Shown here piece by piece: positions 53,695 through 61,325 of a DNA stretch of 64,000 bases. The stretch is from JABCZS01 sp041660525 (GTDB lineage: Bacteria; Pseudomonadota; Gammaproteobacteria; JABCZS01). The first letter of the stretch is position 1; every line of letters begins with the position of its first letter. The notes under the pieces were generated by a model. The model was not told the origin of the DNA, ran no database searches, and saw nothing but the letters and a program-made list of their open reading frames with translations. Both the position numbers and the translations under genes were made by a program. Location: contig JBAZWD010000002.1 of assembly GCA_041660525.1 (NCBI GenBank), positions 1-64,000 on the forward strand. The letters are read 5' to 3'.

Positions 53695-54333
53695 TTAAAG
53701 TAATAAATTAACTAGGGCTGAGACAATGGGATTCATTATTGTACTCAATAAACCAGTTGCTAATAGTGCGATTAAAATAATAAAACCATACGGTTCAATC
53801 CGGTCGTATTGATAGGATAGTTTTCCAGGCAAAAAACTGCTGACTACGCGACTACCATCTAAAGGTGGAATCGGAATTAAATTTAAAACCATTAAAATAA
53901 TATTAACGACAACACCGACTTGGCTCATCGTAAGAAGAGCAAACGCATAATTAATGGGCTGTGGATTTAAACCGTATGCAATTTTTGCAAGTATCGCCCA
54001 AAAAATAGCCATTAATAAATTGACGAAAGGTCCAGCAGCAGCGACCAGCGCAACATCGCGTCGTTTATTTTTTAAATTTTGCCATGTGATAGGCACGGGT
54101 TTTGCCCAACCAAATATAAAACCACCCACTAATAATAAAATTCCGGGCACCAAAATAGTGCCTATGGGATCAATATGTTTAATGGGATTTAACGTTAATC
54201 GCCCAAGCAAACGCGCTGTAGGATCGCCTAATTTATTAGCAACCCAACCATGCGCAACTTCATGAACAGTAATCGCAAAGAGAACAGGAATAATACTAAT
54301 CACTATTTTTTGTAATAAAGATAATTCTATCAT
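53695..54333 (-). CDS. Site-2 protease family (M50) membrane metalloprotease
   Basis: A 212-residue multi-pass protein of the rhomboid-unrelated M50 family. The zinc motif H24-E25-x2-H28 lies in ITVHEVAHGW and the third ligand in NLIPIPPLDGSR (D159); LTLNPIKHIDPIGT and FGWAKPVPI are the usual loops of the YwhC-type branch. These cleave proteins within the membrane. Its ATG overlaps the acyltransferase stop (ATGA), so translation is coupled. Natural substrate unknown. Confidence 0.9.
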   Translation of the reverse strand: MIELSLLQKIVISIIPVLFAITVHEVAHGWVANKLGDPTARLLGRLTLNPIKHIDPIGTILVPGILLLVGGFIFGWAKPVPITWQNLKNKRRDVALVAAAGPFVNLLMAIFWAILAKIAYGLNPQPINYAFALLTMSQVGVVVNIILMVLNLIPIPPLDGSRVVSSFLPGKLSYQYDRIEPYGFIILIALLATGLLSTIMNPIVSALVNLLL

Positions 54334-55547
54334 GCAACTTCCTTTAATAAGTTATCAATTTGCTGCTGAAAATCATGCCATACACCCACCGCCATTTCTT
54401 CACGAACTGCAGGTGTTGCATAAGAAAAAGTCATAAATATTTGATCAAAAAAAACAGAAAAATTAAGCATGACATCTGCAAAAATTGAATTGCTAGCATA
54501 ACATCCGTGGGTTGAAATTATCGTTAAATCACCGTATGTTTTATTTAAATAAAAATGCGAGCCACCCGTAATGGCCACTTGACCAAAACGGCGGCGATTA
54601 ACCAAGAGCATCAATTGAAAAAGCCAATCACCAAAGCATGCCATAGCAAAAGCGGTTTTATTATTTTTCTTTCTTTTTTCTCTAAGCGTTTTAGCAACAG
54701 CAAAAACATCCGCATCCGGCTTAATGGTTAGCGCTATTTTTGTTAAGGTGATCCAGCAGCCCAATAAATTTTTATAGGATTTATCTTCTATCGAATGCCG
54801 CAAATCAATAAAGCAAGTTGTTTCTATGGATTGAGCTTTATTATCGTGTTGTTTAACATACGCTTTTAATAAACAAGACCATAAAACATCATGAACCGAT
54901 ATCTGATGTTGTTGTGCAAGTTCAATTAATTGCGCTGATTTTTGAGGAGGTATTGTTAGCATCTGCGACTGCGTGCTTAATTTTAAATCACGCGCAATAG
55001 AATTTACACAGCGACTTAATACATTTTTGGCTAAGAACTTCAGCATTTGCAGCCCTTTTGGAAAACTTTTTTTCAGCTCTAAGGGTAAAGTTTGCTGCGC
55101 ATTGATTTCACCACTGACGGGAATCACATAGATGGTAAACAATTCGTGAATAAAATTAATGATCGTATACATATCCCCGATGACATGATGATAAGTGATA
55201 ACGAATAACCAAGACTCTTGACTGGTTTCAATTACATTCACTCTTAATAATAAGTCCTCACCAAGTTCAAATGGAATTGTTAATTCGGTTGCAAATAAAT
55301 CTTTAGCTGCATCGATAGAGCAAACTTTAGCGTGTAATAATCTATGGCAAGAAACAAATGCTTTATTTTTAACATCAAGCGTGGATTGAAATAAAATGTG
55401 TCTGCGTTGTAATTCACACAGCGCTGATTGAAAACGATCGAGATCCAGTGGTCCTTGCAATTCTATTTGCCGACACACATTGGGTGTAGCCATTTTACCT
55501 AAATAAACCCAGGCGAGCTCTATAGGCGTCAACTTTCTATAAATCAT
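54330..55547 (-). CDS. Condensation-domain-fold acyltransferase
   Basis: A 405-residue protein of the CoA-dependent acyltransferase/condensation superfamily (PapA, wax-ester synthase relatives). The catalytic H-H-x3-D motif is H120-H121-V-I-G-D125 in FVITYHHVIGDMYTII. The opening IELQGPLDLDRFQSALCELQ and FQSTLDV fit the usual first module. It is single-domain with no carrier protein, so it is likely to acylate a small molecule or lipid. Co-transcribed with an AstE-like deacylase upstream and an M50 protease downstream. Confidence 0.75.
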   Translation of the reverse strand: MIYRKLTPIELAWVYLGKMATPNVCRQIELQGPLDLDRFQSALCELQRRHILFQSTLDVKNKAFVSCHRLLHAKVCSIDAAKDLFATELTIPFELGEDLLLRVNVIETSQESWLFVITYHHVIGDMYTIINFIHELFTIYVIPVSGEINAQQTLPLELKKSFPKGLQMLKFLAKNVLSRCVNSIARDLKLSTQSQMLTIPPQKSAQLIELAQQHQISVHDVLWSCLLKAYVKQHDNKAQSIETTCFIDLRHSIEDKSYKNLLGCWITLTKIALTIKPDADVFAVAKTLREKRKKNNKTAFAMACFGDWLFQLMLLVNRRRFGQVAITGGSHFYLNKTYGDLTIISTHGCYASNSIFADVMLNFSVFFDQIFMTFSYATPAVREEMAVGVWHDFQQQIDNLLKEVA

Positions 55548-55557
55548 AGTACTACTT

Positions 55558-56613
55558 TTATAAGCTTAATAATAAGTCACTGTCTTGTAAAAATTCATAT
55601 TCAAAGGCTTTCAGATCTTTGTTCACTTTATCCAGTGATTTATAGGATTTAAACGTTACAATATGAAACAAAGCTTCACCTTCATTGACTAAAGGCAAAT
55701 GGTTTATGCCGATAATAATGCCAGAAACGGGAGCTAGAATTGGTGTTTCATCACCGGTAATGGGATTAGCAATAATGCATAGGCTATCCCCTTTTTTAAC
55801 TTTTTCACCCAAGGGCATCGGATCTAAAAATAAACCTGCTTCATTTGCGCGCACCCATTGACTGGCTTGTGCGACCACTGGTTTTGTACAAGGTTCTTGT
55901 GGTGTTTTTGTTTTTAACATTTTTAATGCGCGCATAACATTTAACACCCCACGCAAACCCACATGAATTGCAAATTCATCCAAACGTAACGCTTCCCCTG
56001 CTTCGTACAATAAAGTAGGAATGCCACGCTCAACAGCTGCGCCACGTAAACTACCCGGTAAATGTAGACCGTTAATTAATACCGGCGTACCAAATGCAGC
56101 TGCTAATTTAGCTGTATGCGGATCATTTAAATTGGCGCGAACTTGCGGCCAATTAGAGCGATGTACCGCACCGGTATGTAAATCAATACCATGCGTACAT
56201 TTGCTAATAACTTCTTCTAATAATAAATCTGCAATACGTGCTGCCATTGATCCAGTTTTTGAACCAGGAAAAGAGCGATTTAAATCCCGCCTATCGGGTA
56301 AATAACGCGAACGGTAAATAAATCCAAACATATTCACAATAGGAATAGCTATAAGAGTGCCGCTTAAGTGATTGAGTAATTTCAATTTTAATAATCGGCG
56401 AATAATTTCCACACCATTTAATTCGTCGCCATGTATCGCTGAAGTAATAAATAAACACGGCCCCGGTTTGGCGCCATTAACAACTTGGATAGGCATATTA
56501 ATAGGCGTGCGCGTATACAAAGGCGAAATAGGCAAATCAATTAATGTGTGCGTATTAGGCGGCACTTTGATTTTATTGATAATGATGGTTTTATTTTCAG
56601 CAATTTTACTCAT
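55558..56613 (-). CDS. Succinylglutamate desuccinylase/aspartoacylase family protein
   Basis: A zinc-dependent deacylase of the AstE/AspA family, 351 residues. H61 and E64 in SAIHGDELNGVEIIRR and H146 in GIDLHTGAVHRS match the metal ligands; DLNRSFPGS is the substrate-binding arginine loop. The C-terminal 100 residues carry a beta-rich lid domain (PVSGIIIGINHLPLVNEGEA). It probably removes an acyl group from an amino acid or related compound. It is first of a tight minus-strand operon with a condensation-fold acyltransferase, a possibly opposing reaction. Confidence 0.88.
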   Translation of the reverse strand: MSKIAENKTIIINKIKVPPNTHTLIDLPISPLYTRTPINMPIQVVNGAKPGPCLFITSAIHGDELNGVEIIRRLLKLKLLNHLSGTLIAIPIVNMFGFIYRSRYLPDRRDLNRSFPGSKTGSMAARIADLLLEEVISKCTHGIDLHTGAVHRSNWPQVRANLNDPHTAKLAAAFGTPVLINGLHLPGSLRGAAVERGIPTLLYEAGEALRLDEFAIHVGLRGVLNVMRALKMLKTKTPQEPCTKPVVAQASQWVRANEAGLFLDPMPLGEKVKKGDSLCIIANPITGDETPILAPVSGIIIGINHLPLVNEGEALFHIVTFKSYKSLDKVNKDLKAFEYEFLQDSDLLLSL

Positions 56614-56715
56614 CTTAAGATTGTAGCATCTCGTAATGGCAAATATCCAGGGCGAAAGATTTTTCGCCCCTACGGATGGATAGGTATATACTCTGAGATA
56701 TTAAGGAGCTTTGCG

Positions 56716-57303
56716 ATGAAAAAATTTTACAGCATATTTGTGACCGGCTTATTAGCGATTTTGCCAATAGCATTAACGGTCTATGTTCTGATTTGGTTGA
56801 TCACAACTTTTGAATCTTTATTCAGTGGTTTATTTGATTTATTTTTACCTGCTAGTTGGTATATTCCCGGCATGGGTGTTCTGGTCGGCGTTTTTTCCAT
56901 TTTCTTAGTTGGCCTAGTTTTACAATTATTAATTTTTCAACAATTACAAAGCTTGATAGAACGGTTTTTTGAAAAATTCCCTTTGGTCGGTGATATCTAT
57001 GAATCACTCAATGGCTTAATGAAATATTTAGCTGGCAGCGATAAACAAAATGCCGCAGAACAAGTGGTTATTGTCAGTATTAATGGCATGAATTTATTAG
57101 GAATCGTCACTTCTGGAGATTTAAGTGATGCACCCGCAGGTTTGACTACTGGTGATATGGTCGCTGTTTATTTACCTATGAGTTATCAAGTCGGTGGTTA
57201 TACCGTTTATATTGCAAGGGATCAAATTATTCCCGTTGATATGACTAAAAAGGAAGCTTTACGCTGGACATTAACAGGTGGGGTTACAACACACAAAAAA
57301 TAA
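56716..57303 (+). CDS. DUF502 family membrane protein
   Basis: The ATG at 56716 has AAGGAG ideally placed upstream. The 195-residue product has two N-terminal membrane helices (SIFVTGLLAILPIALTVYVL and VGVFSIFLVGLVLQLLIFQQ, the latter partly cited), then the DUF502 core EKFPLVGDIYESLNGLMKYL and MVAVYLPMSYQVGGYTVYIA. The family is widespread and uncharacterised, often linked to envelope stress. A terminator shared with the next gene follows. Confidence 0.88.
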   Translation: MKKFYSIFVTGLLAILPIALTVYVLIWLITTFESLFSGLFDLFLPASWYIPGMGVLVGVFSIFLVGLVLQLLIFQQLQSLIERFFEKFPLVGDIYESLNGLMKYLAGSDKQNAAEQVVIVSINGMNLLGIVTSGDLSDAPAGLTTGDMVAVYLPMSYQVGGYTVYIARDQIIPVDMTKKEALRWTLTGGVTTHKK

Positions 57304-57315
57304 AAACTGTGATAT

Positions 57316-57341
57316 AAAGGGGCGAAAAAGTCTGCCCCTTT
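57316..57341. terminator. Bidirectional terminator
   Basis: AAAGGGGC-N10-GCCCCTTT, a perfect 8-base stem with T runs on both sides, between the DUF502 gene and the converging RNA-binding protein gene. Confidence 0.85.
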
Positions 57342-57356
57342 TAAATCACTGTAGGC

Positions 57357-57608
57357 TTAGCCTCTTTCTCTTTCTTTAGCCATATTGACTGTTAAAGTTC
57401 TGCCCATCCACTCACGACCGTTATGCGCTAAAGACGCATTAGCCGCTTGCTCTGAAGCAAAAGTAACAAATCCAAAACCACGAGAACGCCCAGTAGCACG
57501 ATCACTGATAACAATACTGTCTTCAATTTCGCCATACTGTTGGAATTCTTCAGCCAAAATTTCGCTAGTTACTTTGTAAGGTAGCCCGCCAACATATATC
57601 TTCTTCAT
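57357..57608 (-). CDS. RRM-type RNA-binding protein
   Basis: The ATG at 57606-57608 has GGGG upstream and gives an 83-residue single-RRM protein of the kind found in cyanobacteria and some gammaproteobacteria. RNP2 IYVGGL (4-9) and RNP1 RGFGFVTF (43-50) are intact, so single-stranded RNA binding is likely. A longer frame reaching 57671 has no ribosome site. It may act at low temperature or in RNA stability, which is inference. Confidence 0.9.
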   Translation of the reverse strand: MKKIYVGGLPYKVTSEILAEEFQQYGEIEDSIVISDRATGRSRGFGFVTFASEQAANASLAHNGREWMGRTLTVNMAKERERG

Positions 57609-57731
57609 TATATTCCCCGTTAAAAACAAAAACTCCAGCCTACTTGGATATGACCCCAAACAAACTGACATGAGGCTCTGATTCTACGCTAGTCTTTATC
57701 AAGGTTGCAAGGGATTTTTTAAAAAAGGATA

Positions 57732-58313
57732 ATGCCGTTTATGCAAGGATTGATTACTACATTTTTAGACACCGTTGCCATGATGCGGCTGCATTTACCT
57801 TTTGTATTAGGTATTTTAGCTTTATTATGGGGCATACAACTATTAAACTTTTTATTAGGTTACCGTTTAAACCTATTAGGTATTTATCCTCGTCATCCAC
57901 TAGGGCTTTTAGGTATCGTATTTTCGCCCTTTTTACATGGGAATGCCAGCCACTTATTTTTTAACTCCATTCCCCTATTTTTATTGCTAAATTTAATGCT
58001 CACATTTGGCTTCCCAGTTTTTTATGAAGTAACGGCTTTTATTATAATTGTCAGTGGCAGTTTAGTTTGGCTTTTTGGCCGTCCAGGCTTTCACGTGGGC
58101 GCTAGCGGCTTGATTATGGGTTATTTGGCTTTTGTACTCACCCAGGCTTATTTCAGCCACAGCCCGTTTGCGCTGATTTTAGGCGGTTTGGGTATATATT
58201 ACTGCGGCGGCTTATTATTGAACTTATTACCACAAGAAGTCCGTACTTCCTGGGAAGGCCATGTCTTTGGCTTTGCGGCCGGAATTGCCAGTTACTTTTG
58301 GCTAGTTTATTGA
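57732..58313 (+). CDS. Rhomboid-family intramembrane serine protease
   Basis: A 193-residue six-helix membrane protein. The catalytic pair S125 (GASGLIMGY) and H177 (EGHVFGFAAG) is present, and HGNASHLFFNSIPLF carries the H-x3-N (H74, N78) oxyanion part. It cleaves membrane protein segments. AAGGAT is close before the first ATG; a second ATG nine bases later is equally possible. The substrate is unknown. Confidence 0.92.
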   Translation: MPFMQGLITTFLDTVAMMRLHLPFVLGILALLWGIQLLNFLLGYRLNLLGIYPRHPLGLLGIVFSPFLHGNASHLFFNSIPLFLLLNLMLTFGFPVFYEVTAFIIIVSGSLVWLFGRPGFHVGASGLIMGYLAFVLTQAYFSHSPFALILGGLGIYYCGGLLLNLLPQEVRTSWEGHVFGFAAGIASYFWLVY

Positions 58314-58389
58314 AAATTCTAAAAAATAGTATACTTTTAAAGTAAGTAGTTTGATATGGAACATTAAACAAATCACGGAGCTTATTCAA

Positions 58390-58602
58390 ATGATGACTGA
58401 AATGAAAGAAAAAGGCACACTCTTTTGCGTTGCTATGATACTGGTATTAATCGGTGGCATTAACTGGGGATTGGTTGGTTTGCTTAATTTAGATTTAGTA
58501 GCTTTATTATTAGGCAGCATGCCCATTATTCAAAAGTTAGTTTATATTGTGATCGGTCTTTCTGCAGCATTTGTTATTTTCAAAAAGTTTTTTAACAAAT
58601 AA
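58390..58602 (+). CDS. DUF378 small membrane protein
   Basis: A 70-residue protein starting MMTEMKEKG, with GGAG nine bases upstream. Two hydrophobic helices flank the DUF378 signature GGINWGLVGLLNLDLVALLL. The family is common in bacteria and of unknown function. A hairpin follows the stop. Confidence 0.85.
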   Translation: MMTEMKEKGTLFCVAMILVLIGGINWGLVGLLNLDLVALLLGSMPIIQKLVYIVIGLSAAFVIFKKFFNK

Positions 58603-58616
58603 ACCTATCTTTCACT

Positions 58617-58645
58617 CGCTATAGTCGTTGCAAATGACTATAGCG
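58617..58645. terminator. Hairpin between converging genes
   Basis: CGCTATAGTC-N9-GACTATAGCG, a perfect 10-base stem that overlaps the last codons of the DUF1289 gene. There is no strong T run, so termination is only probable. Confidence 0.6.
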
Positions 58646-59054
58646 ATGTGGATGCTAATTCATAAACCTGCGCATCTATCTGATTAAATAAATTCACCAG
58701 CGGTACATTCAAAAATTCGGGTTTTACTTGCATGCCATAATGCGGCAAATGTTTAATTTTACTCGCACCTAGTCTTAATAAATGGAATGCTTTTTCAGTA
58801 GGCGTTGCGCTTGAATGCAAACGAATATTCAATTTTATAATTTTTTCATGAATTAATTGTTCATCAAGAATATCAATATAGCGATCAAATATCTGCGAGA
58901 TTTGCATATGCAAACGTTGATAAATGATCACTTTTTTTTCGCTATCATAACGATTCCACTCTATCACTTCCATCGCTGTGCGTTTACACCCGCGACAAAT
59001 TAAATCGCCATAAACGCTGGAACAAACCCCCACACACGGCGTGTCAATTACCAT
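58638..59054 (-). CDS. DUF1289-domain protein
   Basis: A 138-residue protein. The DUF1289 zinc- or Fe-S-type motif is C7, C11, C20 and C23 in DTPCVGVCSSVYGDLICRGC. The rest is helical without a known domain. It starts three bases after the AsmA-like stop and so belongs to that transcript. Function unknown; small DUF1289 proteins are sometimes found with redox genes. Confidence 0.8.
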   Translation of the reverse strand: MVIDTPCVGVCSSVYGDLICRGCKRTAMEVIEWNRYDSEKKVIIYQRLHMQISQIFDRYIDILDEQLIHEKIIKLNIRLHSSATPTEKAFHLLRLGASKIKHLPHYGMQVKPEFLNVPLVNLFNQIDAQVYELASTSL

Positions 59055-59057
59055 AAT

Positions 59058-59780
59058 TCACTTAAAAAATTTACGTATGCGATCGGTCAGTGAGGCCGGC
59101 TGCGGCGCTAAGGCATTCACATTAATAATATATTCTAAGCCACGTGATTTAATGGCTTGCGCAATTTGAATATTAACTTGTTGCATAATAAGGTTAACCA
59201 ATTCAGGGCTGGTCACCCCGCCGCTATCTTTTCCAATATTAACCAAATGCACATCAGGCAAAGGTATCGTCACTAAATCTTTTTGTATTAACGGTGCACT
59301 CACATGCAGTTTTGCATTTTGAATAGTTAAGGATTCAATGATAAAGCGCGTCACTTGGGCATCTGCAGCAACGGCATGCGTATCTACAAATGCTTGAATA
59401 TTTGCACGTATTACTTCCATATTATTTTGCTGATCGTTTTGCTCAATATTAATATCCGGTGCATGGACATGCAGTTCATGAATAATATAAAGTTTTGTGG
59501 CCAATGAATGCACATATAATTTAAATGTCGTATCTGAAAATGAAAAAGCATACGGTGTTAAAAAACCAGGTGGATTGCCTATGACTAAATTTGTTAAACG
59601 TCCTTCGCCTGTTTGGTAAGATAAATGAACTTGCGCAACATCTACGGAGACTTGGGTAATTTGCGTCCCCTCTTTGTCAATAGCATCTTTGGCTGCGGTA
59701 TCCGTATTCCACATAAAAAACCACACGCCTAAAGCCACGAGCGCCAGTAAAATCCCCATTATTGTAAATGTCTTACGCAT
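59058..59780 (-). CDS. AsmA-like membrane-anchored protein
   Basis: One N-terminal membrane helix (FTIMGILLALVALGVWFFM) anchors a 200-residue periplasmic part with beta-rich AsmA-like features (VHLSYQTGEGRLTNLVIGN, ELHVHAPDINIE, ESLTIQNAKLHV). AsmA proteins help outer-membrane lipid or protein traffic; this one is short. AAGGAT lies eight bases before the ATG. It is co-transcribed with the DUF1289 gene and divergent from def. Confidence 0.75.
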   Translation of the reverse strand: MRKTFTIMGILLALVALGVWFFMWNTDTAAKDAIDKEGTQITQVSVDVAQVHLSYQTGEGRLTNLVIGNPPGFLTPYAFSFSDTTFKLYVHSLATKLYIIHELHVHAPDINIEQNDQQNNMEVIRANIQAFVDTHAVAADAQVTRFIIESLTIQNAKLHVSAPLIQKDLVTIPLPDVHLVNIGKDSGGVTSPELVNLIMQQVNIQIAQAIKSRGLEYIINVNALAPQPASLTDRIRKFFK

Positions 59781-59861
59781 TCTGATATCCTTATCAATTG
59801 GTGATTAAATTATAGTATAATATCACGAATATTTATTCGGATGAATTAGGAGCGATTGAAG

Positions 59862-60374
59862 ATGGCACTTTATAGCCTGGTAACCTTGCCAGACAAGCGA
59901 CTTCGGGTGAATACCAAACCCATCACGGTATTTGATGATGCGCTACAAACGTTGATCGCTGATATGTTTGAAACGATGTACCATGAACGTGGCGTAGGTT
60001 TGGCCGCTACACAAATTGGTTTAGATATACGCATCGCTGTGATTGATGTTGAAGGCGACAAAAAAAATCAATATGTTTTAATTAATCCCGAAGTCACTGC
60101 ATTAAGCGAAACGGTTAAAATGCACGAAGGTTGTTTATCGGTACCCGGCGTTTCTGAAGAAGTTCCTCGTGCCACTAAAGTGCGCTTAAAAGCCTTAGAT
60201 GGTCAAGGAAAGCCTTATGAATTAGAAGCCACTGAATTATTAGCTGAATGTATACAACATGAAGTTGATCATTTGAACGGTAAGCTTTATATTGATTTAC
60301 TGTCTTCGTTAAAACGAGATCGTTTACTTAAAAAAATGGATAAAGCGCGCAATGATCAACGCGAACGTATGTAA
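59862..60374 (+). CDS. def: Peptide deformylase
   Basis: Removes the formyl group from new proteins. The 170-residue enzyme has all three motifs: GVGLAATQIG, EGCLSVPG (C91) and QHEVDHLNG (H133, E134, H137), which hold the catalytic metal. ATG 59862 has AGGAG nine bases upstream; a TTG two codons earlier is less likely. It lies 15 bases before greA, probably in one transcript. No fmt gene follows, unlike the common def-fmt order. Confidence 0.95.
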   Translation: MALYSLVTLPDKRLRVNTKPITVFDDALQTLIADMFETMYHERGVGLAATQIGLDIRIAVIDVEGDKKNQYVLINPEVTALSETVKMHEGCLSVPGVSEEVPRATKVRLKALDGQGKPYELEATELLAECIQHEVDHLNGKLYIDLLSSLKRDRLLKKMDKARNDQRERM

Positions 60375-60389
60375 CACAGGATTAAAAAA

Positions 60390-60863
60390 ATGACTAAGAT
60401 ACCCATGACTGTTCAAGGTGAAAAACTACTTCGCGAAGAACTTAACCATTTAAAATCTGTTGTAAGACCGCAAATTATTGCGAATATCAGCGAAGCGCGC
60501 GCGCACGGCGATTTAAAAGAAAATGCGGAATACCATGAAGCTAAAAATCAACAAAGTTTTATTGAAGGTCGCATTCAAGAAATTGAACACAAATTATCAC
60601 ACGCACAAATCGTAGATATTGGCTCCATCGATCAAGACGGTAAAGTTGTCTTCGGTGTAACCGTTACCCTACTCGCATTAGACAATGAAAAAGAAGTTAA
60701 ATACCAAATCGTCGGTGAAGATGAAGCCGACATCAAGCAAAACAAAATCTCTTACGCCTCCCCCGTTGCCCGCGCATTAATCGGCAAATTCGAAGGCGAT
60801 GAAGTATCGGTGCAAACACCCAAAGGCTTAATTGCTTATGAAATCATGCAGGTAACGTATTAA
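60390..60863 (+). CDS. greA: Transcription elongation factor GreA
   Basis: GreA restarts stalled RNA polymerase by stimulating cleavage of backed-up RNA. The 157-residue protein has the N-terminal coiled coil with ARAHGDLKENAEYHEAKNQQ near the tip (acidic D/E pair) and a C-terminal FKBP-like domain ending SVQTPKGLIAYEIMQVTY. It follows def in the same direction. Its last 20 bases overlap the end of the converging receiver gene. Confidence 0.95.
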   Translation: MTKIPMTVQGEKLLREELNHLKSVVRPQIIANISEARAHGDLKENAEYHEAKNQQSFIEGRIQEIEHKLSHAQIVDIGSIDQDGKVVFGVTVTLLALDNEKEVKYQIVGEDEADIKQNKISYASPVARALIGKFEGDEVSVQTPKGLIAYEIMQVTY

Positions 60864-61242
60864 ATTCATGCAAAATGTGATTAATTTGCTCCATAGTAAT
60901 GGGCTTAGTCATAAACACATTCATGCCTGATTCCAAACATTCTTGCTGTTTTTCTTGATTATCACTCGCAGTCAATGCACAAATATACAAAGGCTCTAAA
61001 TCATGCAGCATTTCAAATTGCCGAATCCGCTGCGCAATCGCAATACCGGTAGTATCAGGCAAACCCAAATCCATAAACACCAAATCAAACTCCGCATGCC
61101 GCTGCTCTATCAACGATAAAGCTTGCCCGCCTGTAGCAACCAATTCTGCTTTAATGCCTAAAGTGGTAAAAAAGGAGCGTAAAACCATTTGGTTTATCAT
61201 TTCGTCTTCGACGGCTAATATAGAGATTTTGTGATTTATCAT
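60844..61242 (-). CDS. Stand-alone response-regulator receiver protein
   Basis: A 132-residue CheY-like receiver. The phospho-acceptor D58 is in VFMDLGLPDTTG, the acidic pocket is E12-D13-E14, and the switch lysine is in MTKPIT. There is no output domain. It lies 83 bases downstream of the hybrid kinase gene in the same direction; both receivers share the unusual stretch M-D-x-G-L-P-D-x-T-G-I. It may be a phosphate sink or output partner of that kinase. AGGAT precedes the ATG. Confidence 0.9.
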   Translation of the reverse strand: MINHKISILAVEDEMINQMVLRSFFTTLGIKAELVATGGQALSLIEQRHAEFDLVFMDLGLPDTTGIAIAQRIRQFEMLHDLEPLYICALTASDNQEKQQECLESGMNVFMTKPITMEQINHILHEFNTLPA

Positions 61243-61325
61243 TTTTTTTATCCTGCTGATATGGTTAGATAGCTTATTTCATGCATTTTACCTTAGCTAT
61301 ACAAATCTTATATACAGCATATAAC

